From Erythroxylum novogranatense (taxonomy: Eukaryota; Streptophyta; Magnoliopsida; Malpighiales; Erythroxylaceae), in the NCBI GenBank assembly GCA_029891385.1, contig CM057230.1, forward strand, positions 33,807,402 to 33,871,401: a DNA stretch of 64,000 nt, read 5' to 3'. Position numbers and translations under genes: made by a program. The notes below the pieces were generated by a model. It saw nothing but the letters and a program-made list of their open reading frames with translations. It made no database searches and was not told where the DNA came from. Of this stretch, positions 45,898-58,508 are shown piece after piece (the stretch's first letter is position 1; each line of letters starts with the position of its first letter).

Positions 45898-48450
45898 TTT
45901 ACCTGATAAAGGCCCATGAAACGTAAATTTTCTTGTTCTTGTACCTATTCTAACCTACTTGAACAAATTCATTTGAACATCAGGATCTACAAGATCATCT
46001 ACTCCTTAAATCCAGAGATCTAGCTCCAAAGTAAACAATTTGTGGCCCAGAAGAAAAAGACAATGGAAAACTACATTACACTACCATCAGCTGATCTACC
46101 ACTTGTGATATATATGGCAATCAGGATTCGGGGCTAGGTTGAGCAATTGCACGAGGCCATCTATGAAACGATCGAAGAACAACGTCAACTCGTGACATTA
46201 ATAAGCGACAAAGTGATTGATTAGGAAACGACCCCTAGGTCCTTGATCCTGAACCCACTGGGAAATGCATGTTACCTGTTGGTAACACATGAATTTGTTG
46301 GTACAGCCATGTATGGTTGTCAGAGAAAGCTAGAAAAGATAGTAGGCCACTGCTTCCACGTTCTTTGCTTCCACATTTGCATCAACTTTTTCAATTTTCC
46401 TTATTCCATGTACAAAGCCACAAGATTCCTCGGGCTTATGTGGTCATCGAGGATTTCTTGTCCCATGTACAGGTAGTCTGATTTAATGTTTGAGAAGACT
46501 CTTTATTTGCAATATTTAGGATTAGTCTGTGTTCATTTTGATTTGTCGTTTGCATGCTGATGCACTTCGCATTGCAATATTTGGAAAGTCTTGTTTCAAC
46601 CAGAGTTTAGTTCCAATTACATGGAAATCAGTTACAAGGAACCCTTTTGAAAGTTTGTTTTAGGGTTTAATGCCAATTAACAATGGGGTTATATGGTTGT
46701 AAAATAAAGTTAAAAAGAGTGGCATTTAGAATTTCATTTAAGGAAAAACTGCATGGATTTAAATTTAGGACTCCTCATCAACATATATTTTCAGTTGGTA
46801 ATTAAGTTGCAATGACTTGATTATAGAATAGGTTTTTATGAATCATACATCGTCTTTGCTGCCACAAATTGATTGTATAAAGTCAGGCTGCGTCTCCAAG
46901 CCCAGTTACATGCTGCCACGTCCCTAGTGTTACAATTTATAGCAGTAGAATTCAAAAGAGAACAAGTGCCCTCGTGATCAAGGTTTCTTGACAACCTCAT
47001 ATGAAGTGGGTCCATAGAACTCATCAGTTAGCAAGTGAAAAGCGCTCTAATAAATTGCTCCTACCGACGATCCTGCTGACCATTGACACAGCTCTCTGAA
47101 TGGTTTCCTTGTTCTTTCAACACAAGGTACTACTTGCAGCCGCGAATCGATTCTCTAAAATAACATTGCTTTCCATGTGCTCTCGATATGCAGCTTCCAA
47201 AATATCCGTATTGAACAAAACTGTTCTTTATAAACAGCTACATGTCAACCTCAATCTATAGCATCTGAATACGTCTACATTCTAAGAATACCAGAAAATT
47301 TCTAGTTTAATATCTAGTTCACTAGCTTTTTCGGCTTTCCCTTCTTGAAAACAAAAAACAGAAGTAACTACATCTACATGGAGTACAGCTTCGAGCCTGC
47401 ATTGTTTAACTACCTTTCTTTTTCATTTGTCATTCTCTTTTACTGAAGTCAGATATTGAATTGAACTCTATGACTCTTAATGCAAAGCTGCGAGCTTTAA
47501 AGCTTAAACCATTTAAGTAGCAGCTCGACCTGTCAGATATAATGTTATATGTTAATTAAGGTATCATCTGCGTGCGCCTTTTTGTTTTTGAAGTTGCAAT
47601 TTTTCAGAATCATTCCGTTGGCGGTAATGAAACTAGCTGTTAAGAGACAAATGTGAGACAAGACATGCAGGACTCGTCATATAATAATGTTCTCTAATGC
47701 CTGATATTTCTCCCTCTGTATCCCATCCCCACCATTTGTTCGATTCATCCCTTCTCGCGACCAAAATGTACAAGATCTTCAGTTTTCTCTCGTCTCATGC
47801 CCCAGTCTACAATTTGAAGCATATTGAAATCTTTACTAACAGCAGCTGTGATTTTGACGGTTCCATATGTGTGTGTATGTGTGTCTTTTCGTGCTTGATG
47901 TTTGCTCCTAACTATATGACAGAAAATGGATACTCCAAAGCCAGGCACACCGTTAAGAAGAAGAAGAATAAGAAGAAGGATGGGTTTGATTTTAAGCTTT
48001 CAAAAAGCAAAAAGAAAGCAAGACAAAGGGCTCTTCAAAGTATGCATTAAAGAGGGAGGCTAAAGGATAAATCCCTGAGTGATGATTTGTACCAAGAGCA
48101 CTAGAACTCCAACTTTGAAACCGCTTTCAATATGTATGCAAAGAAGAAAATGTGGTATTATCCCACCATTGAAGAAGATGAAAAGACGTCAAATCTCTTC
48201 AATTATCGCTTAAAACTAATGCATTGTCTATAGGAGGACTAATTAAACATGGTATATGTATAAATAAATAATGGGATAAAACATATGATTAATTAATTCA
48301 GTGTAATAACAATCGGTATATTCAGTAGCGAAGACACATTAAACAGGTGATAAGAAAAATGCATTAAAACCAAATAATATTGATATTACAGAAACCATAA
48401 TAGTTAATAAGTCCATATATATAGAGAACTTATCCAGAATCTTTTTTGTT
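45898..48450. other. Spacer with no supported gene
   Basis: Composition is closer to single-copy plant DNA than the retroelement nest. Small open frames (46243-46476 plus, 46836-47024 minus, 47697-48050 plus) have no recognisable domain. The last encodes a Lys-rich C-terminus and could be a small transcribed gene, but nothing supports it beyond its length of 117 codons. Confidence 0.4.
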
Positions 48451-48699
48451 TCATGGTGTACTGTAAATCTTGGAAAGAGCTTGCAAAACATTAACTTGCA
48501 ACCTCAAATGCAAGATATAATCCGCCGTCCTCAGGAAAAGTCGATCCGGTTGCAATCCTTGTCCTCCAGGGATTAGCCTTTGAAGCTTCTTCACCTTCAT
48601 TTGAACGGTGGACGACGTCGTCCCAGGTCTCCTTCCTGCTCTTCTGCGCCTTCTTCTCCATTTCAACTTGTCAAAACCTCTGAACTTATCAAACCCCAT
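48451..48699 (-). CDS. UPB1: UPBEAT1-like atypical bHLH transcription factor
   Basis: An 82-aa intronless frame. A strongly basic stretch (KWRRRRRRAGRRP, about residues 13-25) is followed by a helix-loop-helix: VQMKVKKLQRLIPGG (helix 1 and loop start), RGL-type loop here QGLQPDR, then LFLRTADYILHLRLQVNVLQ (helix 2). The basic region lacks the Glu expected for E-box contact, typical of atypical bHLH proteins. The sequence closely matches my memory of UPBEAT1 (At2g47270), which controls peroxidase genes and the reactive-oxygen balance at the root proliferation/elongation border. The protein is a little shorter than the Arabidopsis one (about 102 aa). No other upstream in-frame Met fits. It would act in the nucleus, probably as a dimer. 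Confidence 0.82.
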   Translation of the reverse strand: MGFDKFRGFDKLKWRRRRRRAGRRPGTTSSTVQMKVKKLQRLIPGGQGLQPDRLFLRTADYILHLRLQVNVLQALSKIYSTP

Positions 48700-49100
48700 T
48701 TGCTATACCTCCTCAAAAACCAAGAAAACAAAATGAAACGGAGAAAGAAGCAGATACTGATAGAGATTAGGATTATTTCACAGAGAAAATGAGAAGTGAG
48801 TATAACGGAGGAGAGTCTCTGTGAGCCTTTGTTCTGGTTATGGTTTTTGTCTGTGGCATGGGGGTTGTAGTAGCAGTTATAATTATAGGACGAGACCATG
48901 TGAGCCGAGCCAATGCTTTCAGGATTTTGTATTTAAAAAAAATATTGAAATTCATTTTTTTTCATTTTATTATTAATTATTTATGTAACGTTGGTTATTT
49001 TATATATGGAGTAAATGTTGTCGTTTAGTGAAATTTGTGGGACCACTAGTGGCTTGAGTAATTTAAGGACCTACGCCCGTGTCTGACAGCTCTTTAGCAC
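48700..49100 (-). promoter_or_regulatory. Promoter and leader of the UPBEAT1-like gene
   Basis: A TATA-like TATATAAAATAACC (minus strand, about 49008-48995) lies some 300 bp before the start codon. The minus-strand open frames 48663-48899 and 48773-48955 fall in the putative leader and have no protein-like content. Confidence 0.45.
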
Positions 49101-52100
49101 GCTCACGCCAGCCGCTCACTTTCACTTCAACCGTATAATCTGTCCTCGTAATCCCCGAATCCGCACCACTTACTCCGCCTCCACGTGTCCTGATTATTCT
49201 GCCACGTCATCTTTCTTGTGAATTTATCACTCTAAATTGGGAAAATTACATATTATTTTTTCGGCATCATCTTATCTATCCTTAATAGGTCGTCCATTAT
49301 GTTGGAACTTGGAAGACTTAGAAGCTTCTTTAATTATAAGAAAATTCGTGAATTGATACAAGAAACAAAGTCAAATTATTATTAGAAAAGATATTTTAAA
49401 GTAATTAATACATAAAATTTTTCTTTTATATTTTTACAAAGAAACTATTTTCATGATTTGGACATGTAATTTTATAATTAAAATTTTTTACCAATTGTTT
49501 CAAAGTTTATAAATAATTAGCTATAAAAACTTGTAGATTTTATAAAACTCCAACCCATTTTGTTAATCATTGGCTATACAAGAAAGGTGGACGGGCTAGA
49601 AACAAGAAAATGATTACTTTCACACTGCACGTAACCTATAAATAATCTTACATTTGTTTTATATTTATAAAAGTTACTTAGAATATAGATATAGTAAATA
49701 ATAGAAATGATATAACATAGGTTAACATGTCTACGAATGGAATGAGCGTAAAACTACTACCATGAAAATATCGTTATCAAATATAAATAATGAAGTTTGT
49801 AATGCTGATGAAAGTATAGTGTAAGAGTTTGAAAGATCCAGCTGTGTATATATACAAACAGAGAATAGCTTTGAATCCATGTTAAGTAGAGGCAGACGGT
49901 GTGATTGAAGGGGAAAAGAGAATGGAAATGGGAAATGGGTGCACATGAGTAAGGGTTAGATCATAGATGACAAATAGTGTCAGTCCAACCTGGTTTTGTG
50001 AAACTTATCGTGGGTGATGTGATCGTGTATATTGTTGGTGATGACCCATGGGAACAAGTTGACCAGATTTAGACAAATATGGGTGACTTAAATGGTTTCA
50101 ACTTCTTATTTAAGGCTCTTTTTTTTAAAAGATCTTGAGTTCGAGTCACGTTAAAGGAGAAGAAATAGGAATTGTTCCTATTGATGATCCTCTAGCTCCC
50201 TGGATAAAACTTTTTGATCGGATCAATTATGGATGTCTCGCTTCTAAAGAATAATGTGAGAGTTGTTTTCTTAGAAACCCGATCTTTGAACATGAAAGGC
50301 CAACGATCAATCATCAGTTGAACAATCAAGTATGTGAAGACTCTTTGTGGACAGAAGTGTACAGGCTACGTAAGAACTTGAAAGATTATGGAGTTCAAAA
50401 TTTATCTCCTCTAAAGCTCTTGGGGTGGGATCTTAGAGACTTAAAATTAGTCCGATTAAATCGGAATACCTAATGTAACTAAAAAAAAAATTGACCAGAT
50501 TTAAATCGATTAACTATTCGTGGGTATTTACACACTTGCCAACATAGAAACAAAGTAAACTAATCAATTGTTGCCTGTTTTACTTCTCCCCGTGCAAACG
50601 GATTAGTCATATGATAAATTCTCAACATAGTCTAATCTCTTTCATAAGCTCTCGAAATATTTTACTATATTGTACTCAAAGTTGGGAAACACCGTTGCAT
50701 GGACTGTGAAGTTCATCAAAAGCATTTTATTACGCTTCCAATGTTAATTCTGATTTTTCTCAACTCAACAACAACAATCACCCGTTTGGTAGAAATTTTA
50801 CAGAAATGTAAAATTTAGAGAAATCTAATAATACGTATCTCTATTCTTAATTAATAGAAAGTCTATTTTTAAATTAATTCTGAATAAGTCAATCAAAATT
50901 TATAAAACTTCATTTTTCTATAATTTCATGCTTACTGAAATTTTAATCTCTTCTACAACCCCAATGGGAATTTTCATCATTGGTCATAGTTAAAATTTTA
51001 AGGAATTAAATTGGAAAAGGTCATAGCTATAACAAGAACATGGCAATTATTATGCCAACTAGCTAGCTACTTCAATTTGCTCAGGATGTGGCAGGGAAGG
51101 AAAATCGGTTTATGACGTATACGTTCGTCTCTTGGGATACTTTTTGTGGAATGGCTCCACCCACTATTAATTACTTTATTCTGTTTTAAATAATGCGCTG
51201 AACTTGCACGTTTCCTTGTGTTATATTGTAATGGGTCCATTTCAAATATAACACACTAATTCCTCACCATTCTAACATGTCGTGGACTCAATTTTAAATT
51301 AAATCAAATCAGAACTAAATTGTATGTCGTCCCAATATTTTGGTCTGTTTCCACATTCTAAAAGTGCAACCAATAATGAGTAGAAAATTTGTGGTTACAC
51401 TAATTATTAGCAGATCACAATTTGTAGTCTAATCAAAAGAGTAAATTAAAATTACAAGAGCCTAGCTGGACCAAAATAAGTTAGCCTGGAATTAAAAAAA
51501 AATGTAGCACGCATGGAGCAAAGAAGAAAAAAGCTTTATACGAAGATCATCTGCTTAGGACTCCCAAACCATTGCAAATGCCAAAAGCAACGGTGATCCA
51601 AGGTACTCAAGCATAATTCCATTCATATACAGAGAGATATCAGTTAAACATGATAAAGGTAAAAAATTAGTATTCATTTGTTCAAACTTTTAACACGCAC
51701 TAATCTCTACCAACCTTAGGTAAATGCAAAACCCAAAACATCTTGGTATTTTGTGTCTTCTTTTTTTTTTTTCCTGTTCTTTTTATGCATTCCATATAAA
51801 CAATCAATGATATAGTCCACCTAAAACCGATTTCACGAAAGTGTATAGACTTCATTGATAATAATAAAAATATCTAAAAAAAGGAATTTCAACTCAGTCA
51901 CTCTCAAAATTGGATCATTTCGTTTTTTCTATATATGTATAATTTAAATAAAATTAAAATGAATTTGAAAATTAATAAACATAAAGTTTGCACATTTTAT
52001 AATCTTTTACTATTTAATTATTTCTGAATTCTCTATGGCCTAAAATTGTATATTTAATTTTGACAAATAGATATATAACTAAAATAAATTATATTTTCTA

Positions 52101-52577
52101 TTAAATATATCAAATAGACCTAATTATAAAAAATTCTTCCAAAGTGAGTGGATGAAAATTCCTATATTTGAATAAAAACGATAAGTCCTACAAATGAAAT
52201 AGTTCTCAAGTTACAATAATTATTAGAATAATATTAATTTGAAAAATTAAAATGAAGTTGACAAATTTCACTTAAATATTCCGAATTTGGGGTAAAAGAC
52301 ATGAAGCTTCTTTATAGTTCAAAATTTTTAGAAAATTTTCTTATTTTTAAAATTCTAAAAAACTTTGTAATTTTAATTTTTTAAAAATTCCTTTATCTTA
52401 GACTTCAATTAAAATAACTCTGAAATATATGTAGTATAAATATAAAGTATAGATCAATAAGATATTGCTTACAACTAACTTAACTCTTAAACTTAAACTA
52501 ATATAACTAAATTCAACTTAAATTAATAGTCTATTTCAAAATTTTAAAGATTACTAGATTAAAAAATTAAATTATAG
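49101..52577. other. AT-rich intergenic DNA
   Basis: No gene is supported. The part at 49100-49210 is GC-richer (CACGTC, CCACGTGTCC), and a G-box-like CACGTG occurs near 49182. The segment at about 50100-50480 reads like a low-copy repeat, with GTGGGATCTTAGAGACTTAA and a CCGATTAAATCGG palindrome. Confidence 0.4.
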
Positions 52578-53280
52578 AAAAGGCATATGACCTTGTTTGC
52601 CAATCAACGGATTATATTAGTTGTTAGCTGATTCTATCCGCGGTTAGTTAACAGCAGATTAATATAGCTGATTTGACCAATAGATAACTTCGGTTACTTA
52701 TCTAAAAATATTTGATAAAATTAATTGTTTAATATTAGTTGTTTATGTGTAAAATAATTTACGAGGGCCAACTATATAACTTGAGAGATCGCTAAAATGT
52801 CACTAAAAATAAGCTTGAGAATGAGTTCAGTCGAATCACACCAAGAGTTTTTCCTCAAATGTAGCACCAACAAGCTTAATATGAAATTAGGTCTATAAAA
52901 ATGATATCACTTTAATTTTTTATTTGATGAAATATAATTTTTTGTTATTTTAAAATTTTAATCTAATGAATAATTTTTTAAATTTTATATAAATTAAATC
53001 AAATTTATATCTTTATCTCTATTTCTATTTCTATCTCTTTGAGTCATTTGTAATAACTTTTAAATATAATAGTTTTTTAGTTCCTTAATTTCCGAGTCAC
53101 CAGAAAATACGCTCCTCATAATAACGTTTTCAAAATCAATAGATTGAGTTCAATCACCGATCTAAGTAGCTGATAGTCAAACATAATTATTAGCAGTTTA
53201 ATATGGTCAAACAATTAAAAGCTTTTAGTCTATAAAAAAATAGTTGATAAGTCATTTAGTAAACAAGTTATATGTCTTTT
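52578..53280. mobile_element. hAT-like MITE, about 700 bp
   Basis: Terminal inverted repeats: left AAAAGGCATATGACCTTGTT (52578 on); right end in reverse complement AAAAGACATATAACTTGTTT. The similarity continues into CCAATCAACGG-like and TTGTTAGCTGATT-like subterminal words that recur near the right end as AGCTGATAGTC and GTTGATAAG. The AT-rich interior has no coding capacity. An 8-bp target duplication could not be established. Confidence 0.6.
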
Positions 53281-56200
53281 GCTTTTCAAATTGTTTAGTA
53301 TTGAATTTGTTAATCCATAGATGTTTCTTCCATGATATCTCAGTTCTCCAACACGATAAGTTGTCATATATGTCAGTATCTTCTACATATCTATTTGTTA
53401 TCCATAAATGGGTGGTGTAAGCACGTTATACGATAGCTGCCAGTTTAAAAATCATGCACCAATATGATCAGGGCGTATTGGTGCGTAGGCAGTTTAGTTG
53501 ATTAAATTCCGTCCTAACCCAAACATGCTACCTTATCTTTCACTTCTATTAGTTTGAGACAAGGTTCCAATTTCCCATTTCGGGAGTCTTAAGTCTTGTA
53601 CATATAAGTATAACTGTTGTGAAGTTAATGCAAATACTTAACCACATGGTTTGCTAAAGGGAACTGTTTTATAAGAAAAAGATAGATAGATTATATATAA
53701 AAAATGATAAAACTGAAAAGGAGGAAAAGATAAAAAGATACATTCTAACGTTCTCATCTTCCTAAATGACTCAAGTTGCTACAGCAAGTAATAATCATGC
53801 TTTCTTTTCATCATATTAGGGAAAAGATTTCAACATATGCGCTTTCAAATAATGTATATTTGAGTATCGAAAAGATTATGGAATAATGATAAGAAATTCA
53901 AATTCTTGAGAGATGGCTTGATGAGCCAAGATCAATCGAGTTAATATTTAGGAACCACCACGGATGTATATCCAAGATTGGCAAAGAATCATACAGAAGG
54001 GTCAACTTCTACATGGATTACGTGAAAACAGCTGTGGATATACATTATAGAGAGCCTGTGTATAGTTGCAGAAATTGATATCGAGCTTGCAGGAACCAAA
54101 AACGGTCCCCTCGTTGAAGACTCGGAAACTTCCAGGATTCACGAGGACATTGGTATGTATGCCAAAGCCATGTGAAGGATGATGATGACTTCTTGACAAC
54201 CAGTGACTTCAGGCCGTGAAGATAAATATATATATGTGTATATATATGTATTTACAATCTAGGGTATGTATACACGTACATGTGCATTAATTGAAGATAT
54301 TATTTCACAGGATAGCGTTGTAGTATCATTATCGTCTGATATACGTATACGCTTAATTATGTTAGCGAAAGACAGATATGTACCCTATGGGGCTCGTGGG
54401 ATGAGTTATTGCACTCAAAAGTGGGGGTGGAGAGGGTGGCAAAGACTCATGTGCGTTGTCCTACAAGATAAGGGGGAAAAGGGAAAGATCATCAGATAGC
54501 ATATATGGCTGGTTTTAGATATTCTTTTCTATATATATTTGTAATTTTTTTAACTTTCGGTTTCGTACGAATACAACCCCTATGTAGGTTTTTGATTATT
54601 CGAATATAATACATTATTCCTTTTCTACATCAACTATTAGTAAAATCAGTAGTATAAGTTGATTATCCCTTTTGTTGCTCATTATTTTAAAGTTTTTTTT
54701 TTCTTTTTGAGTTGAACATTTTATCATGTTCTTCATTATTATTGATATGTGTGTTTAATCATATATATCATTCATTTCTTTTCTTTCAGTACTAGGAAAG
54801 GAGTGTGTATTCAGCACAATTTTTTAATAGACATGTAATTCAATTGGGTTATCTTAAGCTTTATGTAGCAACTTAAGATCTTAAATCGTCTCTTGAGTCC
54901 TTGCAAAATGTAGTAATTAGCTTAATTGATAAAAAGTTAAGACCTGCACTCGATCCAAATCCTTTTGAAATCACTTCCCCATTATTAATTTTTCTAACTT
55001 TTTATATGATTCAATATATTCATGGCTAATATTTCAATTAAATATATAATTTGAAATTAGTGTCTTCCTTATATATTACGTAATTATATTAGTTCTTTAA
55101 GAACTGATTTCATCACACAAAATGAAAAATATTTGTTGGTTGAAAATTTCAATATCTATATACTAGATAATACTAAAATTAAGCTCATGAATGTTAACTC
55201 ACAAAAGTGATTGCGCTCATATATGATATCAATGTAAGATAAAACGTGTCTTACATTATTCCACAAATTTGGTTAACTTCGATTGGCTATAAAGCACAAT
55301 ACATATACTAGAACATTTGTGCCAAGTTGGAGGAATTGCTCATATGTCGGGTGAAATTGGAACTGTGCCCTTTGGCTAGTTTACAAGATATGTACAAAAA
55401 CTCCTATATAATAATGAAACAGAGAGTTTAAATTCAAGACTATTCCTGAGCCACCAAGTTATTTGATGACTAAAAGGTAAGGGGATGTCCTCTTGATCCA
55501 ACCTAGCATGTAGTTGCTGTGGCCCATCTGATATTGGCAACTCAAGGTGCGTCAGTCTCGGAGTAAGTATAATTGCCGGTGACCGGTGCTTGCTGTCGCT
55601 TGCATTGCAGCCACAGCAACTCCTGAGTTCGATATCAGGACTTGAAAAACATGTACATATATATATGCATATGAATGGCACGAGGATATTGTATGACATT
55701 TTTAGTTGTAGTAATGCATGATCAACTGATTTGCTTTGTTGGGGGTGGCATGATTGCATGGGGTCTTCATAAGGCCCATCAAACCACAATAGTTCTTTGC
55801 ACCCTACATCCCATACTGTGCATATGGCTTGCCAACTCATATGGATCATGACTGTTCATGGGCTACCATAGTAAAATCCTTTTCAAATAACCTATAGTAT
55901 CAACAAATGTTTTCATAATTTTAAAATTCCAAGTTTCATACGTACAAACTAGTTTGAATGAAATTTACAGTTCACTTATTAGATTTGATCATGACCCCAG
56001 TGCATACTCAGGGTCTCGTACTTGATCGATTTATATAGAAGAATTGGGGAGGTGTATGATCCATCACTATCTAATAATTTCTTCCCACATACTTGCAAGC
56101 ATATATAGGTACTCTTCCGGACAGACTACCAACGTGTTAAAGCTTTAATCGAAAGCACATTCTTTGGTTTCTTTGTCGTGGAGATGGAAATAAAAGATTA

Positions 56201-57906
56201 AAACTGTGCGCATCTTCATTCTCCTTGTGCCACCAAAATAAAGAAACAAACAGAAGTCATGATCGACCGTGAAGGAGACTAATGTGCATTGGTTGGTTCT
56301 GCATAAATATTAAACGTCAAGTGAAAGGAGGAGTTACCTCTACCATCCCACGTTATATCTATCAGGGTTAAATTGCTTTATGGCAGCAGTTGCTAGTTGC
56401 TGCCTTGTCTTTTCCTTTACAACAAAAGAGTCCATGTGCTACGAAAGGAAGATGCAGCTTGAACTTATAGTTATGATTGAGCGTAAGTTTTTTATTTGCA
56501 AATTGTAAGCTATACTGTGATAATTAGCTTAAACTTGAAAGTGTGATTTGAATGAGTGATAAATTACATCCATTTCAATAAGTTGAGGAGGTTCTTAGTT
56601 CTTGAGCTCCCGTTTCCTTAGAATGAAGAGACGCGACCCATATCTCTGAACACCATATTCTTTAGTGAATACAGTAGTTGCTTAACTGAAGTACCTAGTT
56701 AGCTAGAGATATGGGCCTCAGTTTATACATAACAATAGCTATAGGGTCATAATTATTTGTTTTGTCACCTTATGATCAAGATCTCTCATTGTTTCTTGTC
56801 TTTTGCTGAGATAGAGAAAACTGTCTTCAAAGTTGGCTTGCCTCTCGTGATATGATATGCCTAAATGTGTAGGCACGCCTTAGTCCTTTAACCGTGTCCA
56901 TGTCTGGCTAGGAACATGTAATAAGCTGGCCTGGTGGTGGCAGTCTTAGTGGGTGATGAGCTTATATATGTGTGGTGCAATTTGGTGGCATTCAGGTCAG
57001 GCTATTGGTGGATGGCGTTGGATTGTCATAGCTATACTGCATGGTGGGATCGAAAAGCACATGGCCGCATATGGACTCATTTTTAGTCGCCCCCAACATA
57101 GGCTTGTGTTGTGGTGCCCTAGAGTCTGTGGCTTGGTAGGTCCTCCAACCTTGCATTCCCGAACCCACATCCTTTTATTTCACCGGTCATAACTGTCTCT
57201 ATGTAAGAGCCAACCAACTCCCACTTTGTCCATACGAGCTAAGAACAAGTATGAGTGGGACTTCTATAAAAAAAAAGTGTATATTTTTAAAGTTTATTAT
57301 GACCTAAACTTGTAAGATAACTGAAACATCAAATTAGGAAGCGAAACTAAATGTTTTATCGTCAATTTGAACATCATGACAATCAATTCGATAGAAATAT
57401 TTAGTGAATGAGTTGAAGCTCAGAGGCTTCTGTGTTTGTTTCCTGCTGTAGTTTTTTCCTCTTTGCGTAGTTAGCTTCTTGCTTTGATACTTTGGCCTAT
57501 ACCTTAAAATTTTTGTGTTTCTTTATTCATTCAATCTATTCTTCTTAAAAAATATATATATTTAGTGAATGATATTGTTACTGATATCAGATATTCATAT
57601 CAGTAACAGAGATAAGCTGTTCACTAAAACTTTACGGTGTCTCCTAACTTTCAATAGTTTCAGTAAATAGAACTGTTTTCTTTAAAACTCAAAACTTTTT
57701 ATTTAATTATAAATAAAGATTTAACTTTTAAGAATATACTTAACTCCTTAAATTTAATTTTATTAAATAAAATCAAATCTATAAAATATATTAATATATC
57801 TCTTAGATCTTAAATATGCAAAGAATAACTTACAAAACTTTCATGATAATAGGTTCCACTATAATTAAGAAAAATCTGAAATAGTGACAGAATATTACCA
57901 ACGGTA
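53281..57906. other. Intergenic DNA with islands of balanced composition; no supported gene
   Basis: Islands near 53950-54240, 54300-54500, 55440-55850 and 56600-57200 have noticeably higher GC than their surroundings. They hold the longest open frames (55849-55376 minus, 157 codons; 54199-54002 minus; 56953-57192 plus). None shows a known domain or convincing codon pattern. They may be exons of non-coding RNAs, decayed genes or plain spacer. I looked for common conserved plant microRNAs and recognised none. Confidence 0.4.
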
Positions 57907-58508
57907 AAGAAATTGTCGGTAATTACAGACAAATATATTGTATTGGTCGGTAAAATTGTCCGAAAAGTGGAAAAGATAAAATTGAAATTTGGCGACATAA
58001 ATTTCCGTTGGTAAAAGCGTTGTCTTCCCGACTCAAAAGTTGAACGTTTTTTATTGTAATAAAATAATGTCGTTTTGACTTGAAAACCAAAATGACGTCG
58101 TTTTGTTCCTGTATGGAAAACGTTTTTTAGTGTACCATAACGACGACATCGTTCTGGTACACTATACAACGTTCAGCTTCATAACTCGTTTGTCACTGAA
58201 ACATAACTACCGTCAGTAATTACAGATGAATATATTGTATCGATCGATAAAATTGTCCGAAAAATAAAAAAGATAAAATTGAAGTTTGGTGATGGAAATT
58301 TTCGTCGGTAAAAGCGTCGTCTTCCCAACTCAAAAGTTGAACATTTTTTATTGTAACAAAACAACCTCATTTTGTTCCTGTAGGGAGAACGTTTTTTAGT
58401 GTACCATAATGACATTGTTTGGTTTAAAACCAAATGACATCGTTCTGGTACATTACAAAACGTTCAGCTTCATAATCAAAATGACGTCGTTTGTCACTGA
58501 AACATAAC
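57907..58508. repeat. Two-copy tandem repeat (about 296 bp) rich in ACGTC palindromes
   Basis: Copy 1 (about 57916-58211) and copy 2 (58212-58508) share GTCGGTAATTACAGA, GTAAAAGCGTYGTCTTCC, AACGTTTTTTAGTGTACCAT and TTCAGCTTCATAA. The following 130 bp add more copies of the AAAACGACGTCATTTTGG type. GTCGGTAATTAC-like and CGTCGGTAA-like words are common in subterminal regions of plant DNA transposons, so this may be such an element; no termini were identified. Confidence 0.8.

Noticed and set aside
47697..48050. 117-codon plus-strand frame with a Lys-rich end
   Set aside because: It has no recognisable domain; the Lys-rich end comes from an AAG-repeat-like tract (AAGAAGAAGAATAAGAAG). Kept only as a remark in the spacer entry.
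55376..55849. 157-codon minus-strand open frame, considered as a gene
   Set aside because: Amino-acid composition and lack of any recognisable motif look like chance. A possible microRNA171-like word (GATATTGGCAACTCAA) was examined but does not match the family, and the nearby inverted words do not form a simple hairpin.
57810..58433. Two related minus-strand open frames (119 and 84 codons) considered as a duplicated gene
   Set aside because: They result from the 296-bp tandem repeat; the encoded peptides have no domain and the frame is not preserved at repeat edges.
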